Source: Halomonas salipaludis (GTDB lineage: Bacteria; Pseudomonadota; Gammaproteobacteria; Pseudomonadales; Halomonadaceae). Taken from it: a stretch of 64,000 nt of DNA. Below the pieces are notes generated by a model. It saw nothing but the letters and a program-made list of their open reading frames with translations. It searched no databases and was not told the origin of the DNA. How positions within the stretch are numbered: position 1 is the stretch's first letter; each line of letters starts with the position of its first letter. The DNA lies in NCBI RefSeq assembly GCF_002286975.1, contig NZ_NSKB01000001.1:436733-500732 (forward strand), in the 5' to 3' direction. The translations under genes were made by a program, and so were the position numbers. This document shows positions 54,912 to 64,000 of this stretch, one piece after another.

Positions 54912-55151
54912 GGCGGTTCCTCATCGGCATTGGTCAGGAGATCGGCTTGCCTTGCCCGCTAGGGGGCGCAACACGCTATACTATCCGGCTTTCAAGGCAG
55001 GCTTGGAAAGTCCCTTGTCTTGTAATTAGCCTCGTAGTGAGTCTTGTAATAAGCGCGGCTGGCCCTATATCACGGTTCGGTCGCAGGCGTTGCCACCGGC
55101 TGTGTGCGCCACGACCTTGTCGCATTGTGGTCTTTCGGAGAGATAAGAACC
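54912..55151 (+). promoter_or_regulatory. Divergent spacer with promoter for the fmdB-aspS-ruvC unit
   Basis: A candidate sigma-70 promoter is TTGCCC (54952-54957), 19 nt, TATACT (54977-54982). This gives a long leader of ~165 nt before fmdB. The leader contains repeated CTTGT(A)AT-like words (55014-55050) but no riboswitch that I recognise. Confidence 0.45.
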
Positions 55152-55415
55152 ATGCCCATCTACGAATATGAGTGCAAGGCCTGTGGCCAGCGCCTGGAAA
55201 AGCTTCAGAAGATCAGCGCCGCACCGCTGACAGACTGCCCCAGCTGTGAACAGCCGGCGCTGAGCCGCCTGGTTTCGGCGGCCGGTTTCCGGCTCGCCGG
55301 TGGCGGCTGGTACGAAACCGATTTCAAGTCCGGCAGCAAGAAGAACCTGGCCGGCGACGGCGCCGACAGCAAGGCGTCGAGCAAGACCTCGAGCAAGGAC
55401 GGTGCCGCGGCCTGA
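55152..55415 (+). CDS. FmdB-family zinc-ribbon protein, 87 aa
   Basis: Start at ATG 55152 ([12 protein letters not shown]) with GGAGAG upstream. Two CxxC pairs, CKAC and CPSC, form a rubredoxin-like zinc ribbon. The C-terminal part is Ser/Lys/Gly-rich and disordered. This small protein commonly sits just upstream of aspS in gammaproteobacteria; its role is unknown, possibly regulatory. Confidence 0.9.
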   Translation: MPIYEYECKACGQRLEKLQKISAAPLTDCPSCEQPALSRLVSAAGFRLAGGGWYETDFKSGSKKNLAGDGADSKASSKTSSKDGAAA

Positions 55416-55467
55416 GCCGGGCGCCGTGCCTGACACTTTCGATCCATGCAACAGAACAGGATGTAAC

Positions 55468-57249
55468 ATGCGCAGCCATTATTGCGGCCAGCTCAACGAG
55501 ACCCTGGTCGATGACCAGGTCACCCTGTGCGGCTGGGTACACCGTCGCCGCGACCACGGCGGGGTGATTTTCCTCGACATGCGCGACCGCGACGGCATCG
55601 CCCAGGTAGTGGTCGATCCCGACACCGAGGCGGCCTTCGCCACCGCCGATCGCGCCCGCAATGAGTACGTGCTGCGCATCACCGGCCGCGTGCGGCCGCG
55701 CCCCGAGGGCACCGAGAATCCCAATATGCCGACCGGCATGATCGAAGTGCTGGCCAAGCAGGTCGAGGTCCTCAACAGCGCCGTGACGCCGCCGTTCCAG
55801 CTCGACGAGCACGGCAAGGTGGGCGAGGAGGTGCGTCTCAAGCACCGCTACATCGACCTACGCCGCCCGGAGATGATCGACAAGCTGCGCCTGCGCTCGC
55901 GGATCTCGCACAATGTTCGCGCCTACCTCGAGAACCAGGGCTTCCTGGACATCGAGACGCCGATCCTGACCCGCGCCACCCCGGAGGGCGCCCGCGACTA
56001 CCTGGTGCCGAGCCGTACCCACGCCGGCAGCTTCTTCGCACTGCCGCAGTCGCCGCAGCTGTTCAAGCAGTTGCTGATGGTGTCGGGCTTCGACCGCTAC
56101 TACCAGATCGCCAAGTGCTTCCGCGACGAGGACCTGCGCGCCGATCGCCAGCCCGAATTCACCCAGATCGATCTCGAGGCCTCGTTCGTCGAAGAGGACG
56201 ACATCATGGGTATCACCGAGGCGATGATTCGCGGGCTGTTCCAGGAGGTGCTCGACGTCGAACTGCCGCGCTTCCCGCGCATGCCCTACAGCGAGGCGAT
56301 GTCGCGTTTCGGTTCCGACAAGCCCGACCTGCGCATTCCGCTGGAACTCACCGACGTCGATGACCTGATGAGCCAGGTCGACTTCAAGGTGTTCTCCGGC
56401 CCGGCGTCCGCCGCCGATGGCCGCGTGGCGGCGCTCAAGGTGCCGGGTGGCGCCGAGCTGTCGCGCAAGGCCATCGACGAGTACACCAAGTTCGTCGGCA
56501 TCTACGGCGCCAAGGGCCTGGCCTGGATCAAGGTCAACGAGCGTGCCAAGGGCCTGGAAGGGCTGCAGTCGCCGATCGTCAAGTTCATGGAGAACGTGAT
56601 CGATCAACTGCTCGAGCGCCTCGACGCCCAGGACGGCGACATCATCTTCTTCGGCGCCGACAAGACGCGGGTCGTCAACGAGGCACTGGGCGCGCTGCGC
56701 GTCAAGCTGGGCGAGGATCTCGACCTCTACACCCAGGCCTGGGCGCCGCTGTGGGTGGTCGACTTCCCGATGTTCGAGGCCGACGACGCAGGTCGCCTGC
56801 ATGCCTTGCACCATCCGTTCACCGCGCCGTCGTGCAGCCCCGAGGCGCTCAAGGCCGATCCGGCGACGGCACTGTCACGCGCCTACGACATGGTGCTCAA
56901 CGGCACCGAGCTGGGCGGCGGCTCGATCCGTATCCATGACCAGACCATGCAGCGCACGGTGTTCGAGGTGCTGGGGATCGGCGAGGCCGAGGCCGAGGAG
57001 AAGTTCGGCTTCCTGCTCGACGCCCTGAAGTTCGGCGCACCGCCCCACGGTGGCCTGGCCTTCGGCCTCGACCGCCTGGTGATGCTGATGACCGGCGCCA
57101 AGACCATCCGTGAGGTGATTGCCTTCCCCAAGACCCAGAGCGCCGCCTGCCTGTTGACCGATGCCCCCGGCGAGGTCAGCGCCGAGCAGCTCAAGGAGCT
57201 CAATATCCGGCTGCGCCAGAAGGCCAAGCCGGAGTCGGCCGGCGAGTGA
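55468..57249 (+). CDS. aspS: Aspartyl-tRNA synthetase, 593 aa
   Basis: Start at ATG 55468 ([17 protein letters not shown]); in-frame codons upstream overlap fmdB. The N-terminal OB anticodon-binding domain (~1-105) is followed by class II catalytic motifs: [10 protein letters not shown] (motif 1), [16 protein letters not shown] (motif 2) and [15 protein letters not shown] (motif 3), with the bacterial GAD insertion between 2 and 3. Length is normal. Charges tRNA-Asp in the cytoplasm. Confidence 0.97.
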   Translation: MRSHYCGQLNETLVDDQVTLCGWVHRRRDHGGVIFLDMRDRDGIAQVVVDPDTEAAFATADRARNEYVLRITGRVRPRPEGTENPNMPTGMIEVLAKQVEVLNSAVTPPFQLDEHGKVGEEVRLKHRYIDLRRPEMIDKLRLRSRISHNVRAYLENQGFLDIETPILTRATPEGARDYLVPSRTHAGSFFALPQSPQLFKQLLMVSGFDRYYQIAKCFRDEDLRADRQPEFTQIDLEASFVEEDDIMGITEAMIRGLFQEVLDVELPRFPRMPYSEAMSRFGSDKPDLRIPLELTDVDDLMSQVDFKVFSGPASAADGRVAALKVPGGAELSRKAIDEYTKFVGIYGAKGLAWIKVNERAKGLEGLQSPIVKFMENVIDQLLERLDAQDGDIIFFGADKTRVVNEALGALRVKLGEDLDLYTQAWAPLWVVDFPMFEADDAGRLHALHHPFTAPSCSPEALKADPATALSRAYDMVLNGTELGGGSIRIHDQTMQRTVFEVLGIGEAEAEEKFGFLLDALKFGAPPHGGLAFGLDRLVMLMTGAKTIREVIAFPKTQSAACLLTDAPGEVSAEQLKELNIRLRQKAKPESAGE

Positions 57250-57316
57250 TTGCCGCGATGTCCCTACCGCAGTTCATCGGCGCCCGCGTGGCGCCGATGT
57301 CGTCTGGGCAGTCGTC

Positions 57317-57862
57317 ATGCTGATTCTCGGCATCGACCCCGGTTCGCGGATTACCGGCTACGGCGTGCTCGACGTCTCGCTGGCCAAGCCACGCTACGTG
57401 GCCAGCGGCTGCATTCGTATCCAGGGCGATGACCTGGCTCAGAAGCTGGCCCAGGTCTACGCCGGTATCAGCGAACTGATCGCCGTGCACCGTCCCGGTG
57501 AGTTCGCCATCGAGCAGGTATTCATGGCCAAGAACGCCGATTCGGCGCTCAAGCTCGGCCAGGCGCGCGGTACGGCCATCGTGTGTGCCGCCAACCATGG
57601 CCTGCCGGTTAGCGAATACGGGCCGCGCCAGATCAAGCAGGCGGTCACCGGCAGCGGGGCTGCCAACAAGTCCCAGGTCCAGCATATGGTCACCGCGATA
57701 CTCGGCCTCAGTGCCACGCCGCAGGCGGATGCCGCCGATGGACTGGCGATTGCCCTGACCCATGCCCATGCGCGGCTGGGCCTGGTGCAACGCGGCAGCT
57801 ACGGTGGTCGCAGCGCCGCCAAGGGGCGCGGAAAGGGCTGGCGCGACTACCGTCCCGGCTAG
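57317..57862 (+). CDS. ruvC: Holliday junction resolvase RuvC, 181 aa
   Basis: Start at ATG 57317, giving [16 protein letters not shown]; the ribosome site is weak. Acidic residues of the metal site are visible: Asp in GIDPGS, Glu in [17 protein letters not shown], and Asp in [15 protein letters not shown]. It cuts Holliday junctions after RuvAB migration. It lies 67 nt after aspS and 104 nt before ruvA, whose own promoter may sit in that gap. Confidence 0.96.
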   Translation: MLILGIDPGSRITGYGVLDVSLAKPRYVASGCIRIQGDDLAQKLAQVYAGISELIAVHRPGEFAIEQVFMAKNADSALKLGQARGTAIVCAANHGLPVSEYGPRQIKQAVTGSGAANKSQVQHMVTAILGLSATPQADAADGLAIALTHAHARLGLVQRGSYGGRSAAKGRGKGWRDYRPG

Positions 57863-57886
57863 TCCTGGGCGTGATTCGGAGGATTA

Positions 57887-57936
57887 TCAAACAGTGTTTG
57901 AAGACGCTGGTCAGTCGTCGCGGCGACCAGTATAGT
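57887..57936 (+). promoter_or_regulatory. ruvAB promoter with PsrA-like palindrome
   Basis: TCAAACA-G-TGTTTGA (57887-57901) is a perfect palindrome and contains CAAAC-N3-GTTTG, the pattern described for the TetR-type regulator PsrA in Pseudomonas. Downstream lie TGGTCA (57908-57913), a 17-nt spacer and TATAGT (57931-57936), a plausible sigma-70 promoter. CTGGTC-N12-GACCAG (57907-57930) is a second inverted repeat over the spacer. No LexA consensus is seen. Confidence 0.5.
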
Positions 57937-57966
57937 GGCAAGCCAGTCAGCTCAAGGATGTAGTGC

Positions 57967-58575
57967 ATGATTGGACGCCTGCGTGGCACCCTGCTCGAGA
58001 AGCAGCCGCCCTGGCTGGTACTCGATGTCGGCGGGGTCGGTTACGAACTCGAAGCCTCGATGAACACCCTGCTGGCCCTGCCCGCCACCGGCGAGCAGGC
58101 CCAGCTGTTTACTCACTTGATCATTCGTGAGGACGCGCACCTGCTGTTCGGCTTCGGCCGTGAGCAGGAGCGGGCCCTGTTTCGCGCCTTGATCAAGGTC
58201 AACGGCGTGGGTCCCAAGCTGGCCCTGGCGATTCTCTCCGGCATGGAAGAGGAGCAGTTCATCCGCTGCGTAATGGATGATGACGCCAAGGCGCTGACGC
58301 GCCTGCCCGGGGTCGGCAAGAAGACCGCCGAGCGGCTGATCATCGAGATGCGTGACCGCTTCCCGCACTGGCAGCAGGGTGGCACGGCGCTGGATGAACT
58401 GACGCAGACAGCCGGACCGGCAAGCGCCAGCGATCCGCTGCTCGACGCCGAGGCGGCGCTGGTCGCGTTGGGCTACAAGCCCACCGAGGCCAGCAAGATG
58501 CTCAGCGGTCTCGACAAGGGACTCTCCACCGAGGCCTTGATCAAGGCCGCCCTGACCCGCAAGCTGGCAGGCTGA
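57967..58575 (+). CDS. ruvA: Holliday junction DNA helicase subunit RuvA, 202 aa
   Basis: AAGGA precedes the ATG. N-terminal OB domain ([20 protein letters not shown]), helix-hairpin-helix motifs in the middle ([31 protein letters not shown]), and a C-terminal RuvB-binding domain ([18 protein letters not shown]). RuvA binds the four-way junction as a tetramer and recruits RuvB. Standard length. Confidence 0.97.
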   Translation: MIGRLRGTLLEKQPPWLVLDVGGVGYELEASMNTLLALPATGEQAQLFTHLIIREDAHLLFGFGREQERALFRALIKVNGVGPKLALAILSGMEEEQFIRCVMDDDAKALTRLPGVGKKTAERLIIEMRDRFPHWQQGGTALDELTQTAGPASASDPLLDAEAALVALGYKPTEASKMLSGLDKGLSTEALIKAALTRKLAG

Positions 58576-58609
58576 AGGAGGGACGCATGACTCGCCACGA
58601 GAGCAGCGC

Positions 58610-59647
58610 ATGATTGACAGTGATCGCCTGATCGCGGCCCATGGCCAGCCTGGTGAAAGCCGGATCGATCATGCCATTCGTCCTCAGCGGCTGACCGATT
58701 ATATCGGCCAGCCGGCGATGCGTGAGCAGATGGAGATCTTCATCAGCGCTGCTCGCGGCCGCGACGAGAGCCTCGATCACACCCTGGTGTTCGGGCCGCC
58801 GGGGCTGGGCAAGACCACTCTGGCCAACATCATCGCCACCGAGATGGGCGTCGACATCAAGTCGACCTCGGGGCCGGTGCTCGAGCGTGCCGGCGACCTG
58901 GCCGCCATGCTCACCAACCTGCAGCCAGGCGACGTGCTGTTCATCGACGAGATCCACCGCCTGTCGCCGGTGGTCGAGGAAGTGCTGTATCCGGCCATGG
59001 AGGATTTCCAGCTGGATATCGTGATCGGCGAGGGGCCCGCGGCACGCTCGATCAAGCTCGACCTGCCGCCGTTTACGCTGGTAGGGGCGACGACGCGTGC
59101 CGGGCTGTTGACCTCGCCGCTGCGCGACCGTTTCGGGATCGTCCAGCGCCTCGAGTTCTACGCCATCTCCGAGTTGACCGAGATCGTCACCCGCTCGGCG
59201 CGGCTATTGGGCGTCACGGCGGATCGCCCCGGTGCCGCCGAGATCGCGCGGCGCGCCCGCGGTACGCCGCGTATCGCCAACCGCTTGCTGCGACGGGTGC
59301 GTGATTTTGCCGAGGTGCGCGGCGACGGCACCCTCGATGCGGCCATTGCCGATAGCGCCCTGAATATGCTCCACGTCGATCGCCACGGCCTCGACCATAT
59401 GGATCGTCGCCTGCTGCTGGCGATGATCGAGAAGTTCGAGGGTGGCCCGGTGGGCGTCGACTCGCTGGCCGCGGCGATCGGCGAAGAGCGCGACACCATC
59501 GAAGATGTCATCGAGCCCTACCTGATCCAGCAGGGCTTCATGATGCGTACCGCCCGCGGCCGGGTCGTCACCCGCCACGCCTACCAGCACTTCGGCATGG
59601 CCGCGCCGACGACGCCCGAGAGCAGCGATCCGGAGCGCGGGGCATGA
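58610..59647 (+). CDS. ruvB: Holliday junction DNA helicase motor RuvB, 345 aa
   Basis: AAA+ ATPase with Walker [14 protein letters not shown], Walker [12 protein letters not shown], sensor GATTRAGLL and arginine finger segment SPLRDRFGI. The C-terminal winged helix is intact ([17 protein letters not shown]). It drives branch migration as hexameric rings on RuvA. It starts 34 nt after ruvA and its stop overlaps the ybgC start. Confidence 0.97.
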   Translation: MIDSDRLIAAHGQPGESRIDHAIRPQRLTDYIGQPAMREQMEIFISAARGRDESLDHTLVFGPPGLGKTTLANIIATEMGVDIKSTSGPVLERAGDLAAMLTNLQPGDVLFIDEIHRLSPVVEEVLYPAMEDFQLDIVIGEGPAARSIKLDLPPFTLVGATTRAGLLTSPLRDRFGIVQRLEFYAISELTEIVTRSARLLGVTADRPGAAEIARRARGTPRIANRLLRRVRDFAEVRGDGTLDAAIADSALNMLHVDRHGLDHMDRRLLLAMIEKFEGGPVGVDSLAAAIGEERDTIEDVIEPYLIQQGFMMRTARGRVVTRHAYQHFGMAAPTTPESSDPERGA

Positions 59648-60054
59648 GTGGCTTCCAGTGGCCGGTGCGGGTCTATATCGAGGACACCGATGCCGGGGGC
59701 ATCGTCTACTACGTCAACTATCTCAAATACATGGAGCGGGCACGCAGCGAATGGCTACGGCAGCTCGGGCTCACCCAGCAGGGCTTGCTCGACGCCGATA
59801 TCCAACTGGTGGTACATCGCCTCGAGTGCCGCTACGCCAAGCCCGCCCGGCTCGACGATGCGCTGCAGGTCAGCGCCCAGGTCGAGCGCTACGGCGCCTG
59901 CCGGATGAGCTTTCATCAACGCGTGACGCGCCGCGGGGAACCCTTATGCGATGCCTGGGTCGACATCGCCTGTATCGATGCGACTCGCCTCAAACCGACG
60001 CGGTGGCCAGCGCCGCTGCGTGCCGCCTTGGGCGGTCAACACTTGCAAGACTGA
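59644..60054 (+). CDS. ybgC: Acyl-CoA thioesterase YbgC, 136 aa
   Basis: The ATG overlaps the ruvB stop (ATGA). Hot-dog fold thioesterase of the Tol-Pal cluster: [20 protein letters not shown] contains the catalytic Asp and the YbgC-type signature, followed by [13 protein letters not shown]. It hydrolyses short or medium acyl-CoA or acyl-ACP and associates with phospholipid metabolism. First gene of the ybgC-tolQRAB-pal group. Confidence 0.95.
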   Translation: MSGFQWPVRVYIEDTDAGGIVYYVNYLKYMERARSEWLRQLGLTQQGLLDADIQLVVHRLECRYAKPARLDDALQVSAQVERYGACRMSFHQRVTRRGEPLCDAWVDIACIDATRLKPTRWPAPLRAALGGQHLQD

Positions 60055-60065
60055 CGAGGATACCC

Positions 60066-60755
60066 GTGAACGACTCCATGTCCATTCCCCATCTGATCAT
60101 GAGCGCCAGCACCGTGGTGCAGTTGGTCATGCTGCTGCTGACGGTGGGTTCGATCGCCTCCTGGATCGTGATCTTCCAGCGCACCTTCGTGATGCGCCGT
60201 GCCAAGCGGGCCCACCTGGCGTTCGAGGAGCGCTTCTGGTCCGGGGTCGATCTCAACGAGCTGTACCGCGAAACGCCCTCCGAGCAGGAAACCAACGGCG
60301 CCGAGCACGTGTTTCGTGCCGGCTTTCGCGAATTCAACCGCCTGCTGCCCAAGACCCGCAGCCCCCAGGCGATCCTCGATGGCGTACAGCGCTCGATGCG
60401 CGTGGCCTGGTCGCGGGAAGAGGAGCGCCTCAACCTGCACCTGGTATTCCTCGCCACAGTGGCCTCGGCCAGCCCCTATATCGGCCTGTTCGGCACCGTG
60501 TGGGGCATCATGGGTTCGTTCCAGAGCCTGTCGATGGCCCAGCAGGCTACCCTGGCCACGGTTGCGCCATGGATTGCCGAGGCGCTGATCGCTACCGCCA
60601 TGGGCCTGTTCGCGGCGATTCCCGCGGTGATCTTCTATAACCGGCTGTCATCGGAATCCGGCAAGCTGCTCGGCAAGTACGAAGATTTCGCCGAAGAGTT
60701 CCACTCCATCCTGCACCGCAATCTGCAGGGGCGTGGCGACAGCGACGCCGGCTGA
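60066..60755 (+). CDS. tolQ: Tol-Pal system protein TolQ, 229 aa
   Basis: GTG start at 60066 with GAGGA upstream; ATG 60078 is possible. Three membrane segments: VVQLVMLLLTVGSIASWIVIF, then ATVASASPYIGLFGTVWGIM and WIAEALIATAMGLFAAIPAV, the conserved ExbB/MotA-type channel helices. TolQ with TolR uses the proton gradient to energise TolA at the division site. Standard length. Confidence 0.97.
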   Translation: MNDSMSIPHLIMSASTVVQLVMLLLTVGSIASWIVIFQRTFVMRRAKRAHLAFEERFWSGVDLNELYRETPSEQETNGAEHVFRAGFREFNRLLPKTRSPQAILDGVQRSMRVAWSREEERLNLHLVFLATVASASPYIGLFGTVWGIMGSFQSLSMAQQATLATVAPWIAEALIATAMGLFAAIPAVIFYNRLSSESGKLLGKYEDFAEEFHSILHRNLQGRGDSDAG

Positions 60756-60767
60756 GGGAGAACCGCT

Positions 60768-61208
60768 ATGCATGGTCCATTCAACCGTGGCGGCAGTCGC
60801 AAGCCGATGGCTGAGATCAACGTCGTGCCGTTCATCGACGTCATGTTGGTGCTGCTGGTGATCTTCATGATCACTGCACCGATGCTCACCCAGGGCGTGC
60901 GTGTCGACCTGCCACAGGTCACCTCCGAACCGATCGACGATATCGAAGACAGTGAGCCGATCATCGTTTCGGTCGACCGCGAGGGCGACTACTATATCTC
61001 GCTGGGCGACGAGGAGACCGCGGTGTCGCTCGACGATATCGCCGACCAGATCATTATCATTCTCGACCGCCGCCCGGATACGCCGGTGATGGTGCGTGGC
61101 GATCGTAACGTCACCTACGGCCAGGTGGTCACCCTGATGAGTACCTTGCAGGTCGCCGGGGTCGCCAATGTGGGGCTGATCTCCGAGCCGCCCTCGAGTG
61201 AGAATTGA
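60768..61208 (+). CDS. tolR: Tol-Pal system protein TolR, 146 aa
   Basis: A single N-terminal membrane helix, INVVPFIDVMLVLLVIFMI, contains the key Asp of the proton path (FIDVML). A periplasmic domain follows with DRRPDTPVMVRGDRNVTYGQ. ExbD/TolR family, dimeric partner of TolQ. Located 12 nt after tolQ, and its stop is followed closely by tolA. Confidence 0.97.
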   Translation: MHGPFNRGGSRKPMAEINVVPFIDVMLVLLVIFMITAPMLTQGVRVDLPQVTSEPIDDIEDSEPIIVSVDREGDYYISLGDEETAVSLDDIADQIIIILDRRPDTPVMVRGDRNVTYGQVVTLMSTLQVAGVANVGLISEPPSSEN

Positions 61209-61216
61209 GGAACCTC

Positions 61217-62368
61217 ATGGCCAGACACGATAGCCGTGTAGGCTATGGCCTGCCCACCCTGCTCGCCGTCGGCCTGCACGTACTGGTGGTGGTGATGAGC
61301 GTGATCACCTTGCCCAGCCGCGAGCCGGAGGCAACTTCGTCGTCGGTGGTGCAGGCCACGCTGGTAAGCACCGAAACCACTACCGACCAGGCGCTGCGAG
61401 CCGAGGAGGCTCGCGCCAGAGCAGCGCAGCGCCAGGCCGACGAGGAGGCCGCCGCAGCAGAGGCAGACGCCGCCGCCGCAGCCGAGCGCCAGCAAGCCGA
61501 GGCGGAGGCTGCCCAGCGCCAGGCCGAGCAGCAGGCAGAGCGCGAAGCCCAGCAGCAGGCGCGTGAGCAGGAGCGTCGCGAAGCGGAAGCCGAGGCCCAG
61601 CGGCGCGCCGAAGAGGCCGAGCGTCAGGCGCAGCTGCGCCAGGAGCAGGAAGCTTCCGCCGAGGCTGAGCGTCAGCGCCAGGAACAGCAGCGCCGCGAGG
61701 CCGAACAGCAGCGTGAGGCCGAGGCCGCCGAACGCCAGCGCCAAGAAGAGGAGGCGCGCCGCCAGGCCGAGCAGGAGGCCGAAGCCGAGCGTCAGCGCCA
61801 AGCCGAACAGGAGGCGGAACGCCAGCGTCAGGCAGAGCAGGAAGCCGAGGCCGAACGCCAGCGTCAAGCAGAGGAGGAGGCCCGTCGCCAGGCAGAGCAA
61901 GAAGCCGAGGCCGAACGTCAGCGCCAGGCCGAGGAGGAAGCTCGTCGCCAGGCAGAGCAGGAAGCCGAGCGCCAGCGCCAGGAGGCGGCGCGGGCCGCTG
62001 CCGAGGCCGCCAGCGATATCGATAGCCTGATCGCTGGCGAGCAGGAGTCGATCGCCAATGCGCGCCAGGCTGAGCAGGCTGCCAATAGCTTCCAGAACCT
62101 GGTACGCAACGCGGTGGAGCAGGCCTGGATCATTCCGGCTGGCTCGGCATCGGGCCTCGAGGCGACCCTGCAGCTCGATCTATTGCCCACCGGCGAACTG
62201 ATTGGGGCTAGGATTGTAAGTAGTAGTGGGGACGGTGCCTTCGATCGCTCGGTGATCCAGGCCGTTGAGCGTGCCTCGCCGTTCCGCGAGATGCGCCAGC
62301 TGCCGCCGGCCGCACAGAGTCAATTCCGTCAGTTCAATCTGAGATTCCGACCCGGGGATGTACGCTGA
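61217..62368 (+). CDS. tolA: Cell envelope integrity protein TolA, 383 aa
   Basis: Start at ATG 61217 after TGAGGA. Domain I is a membrane helix ([19 protein letters not shown]). Domain II (residues ~50-270) is a long helical rod of Glu/Ala/Gln/Arg with near-exact repeats of [16 protein letters not shown]. Domain III at the C-terminus ([20 protein letters not shown] ... [19 protein letters not shown]) binds Pal/TolB. It spans the periplasm. The tolB ATG overlaps its stop. Confidence 0.95.
   Translation: MARHDSRVGYGLPTLLAVGLHVLVVVMSVITLPSREPEATSSSVVQATLVSTETTTDQALRAEEARARAAQRQADEEAAAAEADAAAAAERQQAEAEAAQRQAEQQAEREAQQQAREQERREAEAEAQRRAEEAERQAQLRQEQEASAEAERQRQEQQRREAEQQREAEAAERQRQEEEARRQAEQEAEAERQRQAEQEAERQRQAEQEAEAERQRQAEEEARRQAEQEAEAERQRQAEEEARRQAEQEAERQRQEAARAAAEAASDIDSLIAGEQESIANARQAEQAANSFQNLVRNAVEQAWIIPAGSASGLEATLQLDLLPTGELIGARIVSSSGDGAFDRSVIQAVERASPFREMRQLPPAAQSQFRQFNLRFRPGDVR
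61741..61990 (+). repeat. Tandem repeats in the TolA rod
   Basis: Blocks encoding [20 protein letters not shown] recur several times with synonymous changes, for example from 61770, 61840 and 61895. Such repeats lengthen or shorten the rod by recombination. Coding repeat, not a CRISPR or mobile element. Confidence 0.8.
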
Positions 62369-63660
62369 TGAAAGCCTTGCTGAACCTCTGGCTTGCCGCC
62401 TTGCTGGTGCTGTTTGCCGCCCAGGCCCAGGCCAATCTGACCATCGAGATCACCCGCGGCAGCGACCGCGCGATTCCGATTGCCATCGTGCCGTTTGCCG
62501 TTGAGGGCGGCGGCTCCCTGCCCGATGACGTCGCCCAGGTGATCAGCGATAACCTGGAGCGCAGCGGTCAGTTCGACCCGCTGTCGCGCAACTCACTCAT
62601 TGCACGGCCCAGCAGCAGTAGCGACGTCACCTATCGTGACTGGCGAGCCGTGGACGCCGACTATCTGGTGGTTGGAAGGGCCAGCGAGGAGGGCAGCCAG
62701 TACCGACTCCAGTTCGAGCTGATGGATGTGCTGGGCCAGCGGCGCATGATCGGCGAGGTGGTAACCAGCGACCGCAACGAACTACGCAGTGCCGCTCACT
62801 ACATGAGTGATCAGATCTTCGAGGCGATCACCGGACTGCGCGGCGCTTTCTCGACGCGTATCGCCTACGTCACCTCGGAAGGTACCGGCGACGACATGCG
62901 CTTCGCACTGTTCATCGCCGATGCCGACGGCCGCAATAGCCAGGAGATCCTCAGCTCCAGCGAGCCGATCCTGTCACCGGCCTGGTCGCCGGACGGCACC
63001 AAGCTGGCCTATGTCTCGTTCGAGACCGAACGTCCGGCGATCTATATCCAGGATCTGGCGACCAGCCAGCGGGTGCGCGCCACCTCCTTCCCGGGCATCA
63101 ACGGTGCACCGGCCTGGTCACCCGACGGTCGGCGCCTGGCGATGTCGCTGTCCAAGGATGGCCAGCCGGAAATCTACATCATGGACATCGCCGGGCGCAG
63201 CTTCGAGCGCATGACCGACAGCAGCTCCATCGACACCGAGCCCAGCTGGTCGCCGGATGGCCGCAGCATCGTCTTCACCTCGGATCGCAGCGGTGGCCCG
63301 CAGCTGTATCAGATGGACGTCGCCAGCAAGCAGGTCGAACGCCTGACCTTCACTGGCAACTACAATGCCCGCGGCCGCTATTCGCCGGACGGGGAGTCGC
63401 TGTTTCTGATTCATCGTGGCAACAACGGTTATCAGGTGGCGCGCCAGGATCTTGGGTCCAATCGCCTCACTACGCTGACCGATACACGCTGGGATGAATC
63501 TCCTAGTGTTGCGCCGAATGGGAGCATGGTAATCTTCGCTACCCAACAGGGTAACAACGGTGTGCTGGGGGCAGTGTCGGCCGACGGAAGAGCCGCGTTC
63601 CGCCTGCCCGCAGCTCGAGGTGACGTTCGCGAACCCGCGTGGTCACCATTTTTGAACTGA
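62368..63660 (+). CDS. tolB: Tol-Pal system beta-propeller protein TolB, 430 aa
   Basis: The ATG overlaps the tolA stop (TGATG). Signal peptide [20 protein letters not shown] ends in AQA, so it is exported to the periplasm. The N-terminal domain ([18 protein letters not shown]) is followed by a six-bladed propeller with repeated WSPDG motifs ([43 protein letters not shown]). It binds Pal. Full length. Confidence 0.97.
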   Translation: MKALLNLWLAALLVLFAAQAQANLTIEITRGSDRAIPIAIVPFAVEGGGSLPDDVAQVISDNLERSGQFDPLSRNSLIARPSSSSDVTYRDWRAVDADYLVVGRASEEGSQYRLQFELMDVLGQRRMIGEVVTSDRNELRSAAHYMSDQIFEAITGLRGAFSTRIAYVTSEGTGDDMRFALFIADADGRNSQEILSSSEPILSPAWSPDGTKLAYVSFETERPAIYIQDLATSQRVRATSFPGINGAPAWSPDGRRLAMSLSKDGQPEIYIMDIAGRSFERMTDSSSIDTEPSWSPDGRSIVFTSDRSGGPQLYQMDVASKQVERLTFTGNYNARGRYSPDGESLFLIHRGNNGYQVARQDLGSNRLTTLTDTRWDESPSVAPNGSMVIFATQQGNNGVLGAVSADGRAAFRLPAARGDVREPAWSPFLN

Positions 63661-63699
63661 TCGACATTAGTGTCATTCAATTCTTACAAGGAGTTGAAC

Positions 63700-64000
63700 A
63701 TGCAATTCTCATCTTACGCCAAGGGTCTGGCGCTGGCCGCTTCACTCGTCTTCGTGGCCGGCTGTTCCAGCAGCGGCGGTACCCAGGACGGGTCCATGGA
63801 TGGCACCAGCGGCAGCGGTGCTGCCGGCCAGGGTGTCGGTAGTGGCCAGGTCAGCGGTACCGGTATGAACGGCGGCAACGGCAGCAGCCAGGCCAGCCAG
63901 CAGGGCATTCCCAGCGTGCGTACCATCTACTTCGACTTCGACCGTGACACCATTCGCAGCGAGTTCGAGTCGGTACTCAATGCCCACGCCCAGTACCTGC
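63700..64000 (+). CDS. pal: Peptidoglycan-associated lipoprotein Pal, 3' end outside window
   Basis: AAGGAG lies 7 nt before the ATG. A lipoprotein signal peptide with lipobox VAGC (SLVFVAGCSSSGG) is followed by a Gly/Ser-rich linker of about 45 residues, then the start of the OmpA-like domain (VRTIYFDFDRDTIRSEFESV). Pal anchors the outer membrane to peptidoglycan and binds TolB and TolA. About 100 codons are visible. Confidence 0.95.
   Translation, partial: MQFSSYAKGLALAASLVFVAGCSSSGGTQDGSMDGTSGSGAAGQGVGSGQVSGTGMNGGNGSSQASQQGIPSVRTIYFDFDRDTIRSEFESVLNAHAQYL

Noticed and set aside
61741-61990. TolA rod repeats as a possible CRISPR or mobile element
   Set aside because: In-frame coding repeats of the helical domain, with synonymous variation and no unique spacers.

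Overview
The window is high-GC DNA from a gammaproteobacterium, most likely of the Halomonas/Oceanospirillales type. That placement rests on the host genes (prfC, ygfZ, uvrB, class I fumarase, ruvCAB, ybgC-tolQRAB-pal) and on codon use, and is an inference. About 60% of the window (1 to roughly 38.8 kb) is the right-hand part of a contractile-tailed prophage. The rest (38.8-64 kb) is ordinary chromosome.

Prophage layout, all on the + strand. (i) 1-2.9 kb: small head/connector-type genes and a protein with a SWIM-like zinc motif. (ii) 3.0-7.7 kb: putative major capsid protein and tail sheath. (iii) 7.8-9.5 kb: tail assembly genes, including a probable +1 frameshift pair. (iv) 9.5-11.7 kb: a lysis cassette with two holin-like proteins, a lambda R-type endolysin with a cell-wall binding domain, and an Rz/Rz1 spanin pair. 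(v) 11.8-15.3 kb: tail tube, baseplate hub, OB-fold spike and PAAR tip. (vi) 15.4-26.4 kb: two giant proteins, one polyvalent (ParB-like, ART-like and pyrophosphatase-like domains) and one DarB-like methyltransferase-helicase; both are probably packaged and injected. (vii) 26.5-35.9 kb: portal, tail protein, tape measure with a transglycosylase domain, baseplate wedge and tail-fibre genes. (viii) 35.9-38.6 kb: a complete diversity-generating retroelement (DGR).

The DGR is the most notable system. It has a variable receptor-type protein with a C-type-lectin/FGE-like C-terminus, an overlapping Avd gene, a template repeat and a YMDD reverse transcriptase. The variable repeat (36779-36908) and template repeat (37298-37427) differ at ten positions, and every difference lies at a template adenine. 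A 7-bp GC hairpin with a 4-nt loop sits just after the variable repeat, as in the Bordetella phage paradigm. The element should diversify eight residues near the tip of a tail fibre.

Five prophage transcription units are preceded by a shared GGAAAA-N29-YASNNT arrangement that I propose as the phage late promoter. At two of them the predicted start site falls exactly on the ATG, which suggests leaderless mRNAs. Terminators lie at 2924-2946 and 7752-7775. The prophage probably ends between the RT gene and prfC, where a tandem 12-mer resembling integrase arm sites lies 16 nt before the prfC ATG.

Chromosomal part: prfC; a TatD nuclease convergent with ygfZ; a small protein and OsmC; uvrB; class I fumarase; cardiolipin synthase; a HypT-like LysR regulator convergent with an NMN adenylyltransferase/Nudix protein; YihY; acylphosphatase; a minus-strand ribonucleoside salvage cluster (D-2-hydroxyacid dehydrogenase, ribokinase, nucleoside hydrolase); then fmdB-aspS-ruvC-ruvA-ruvB-ybgC-tolQ-tolR-tolA-tolB-pal, with pal cut by the window end. 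No tRNA, rRNA, CRISPR array or insertion sequence was seen.
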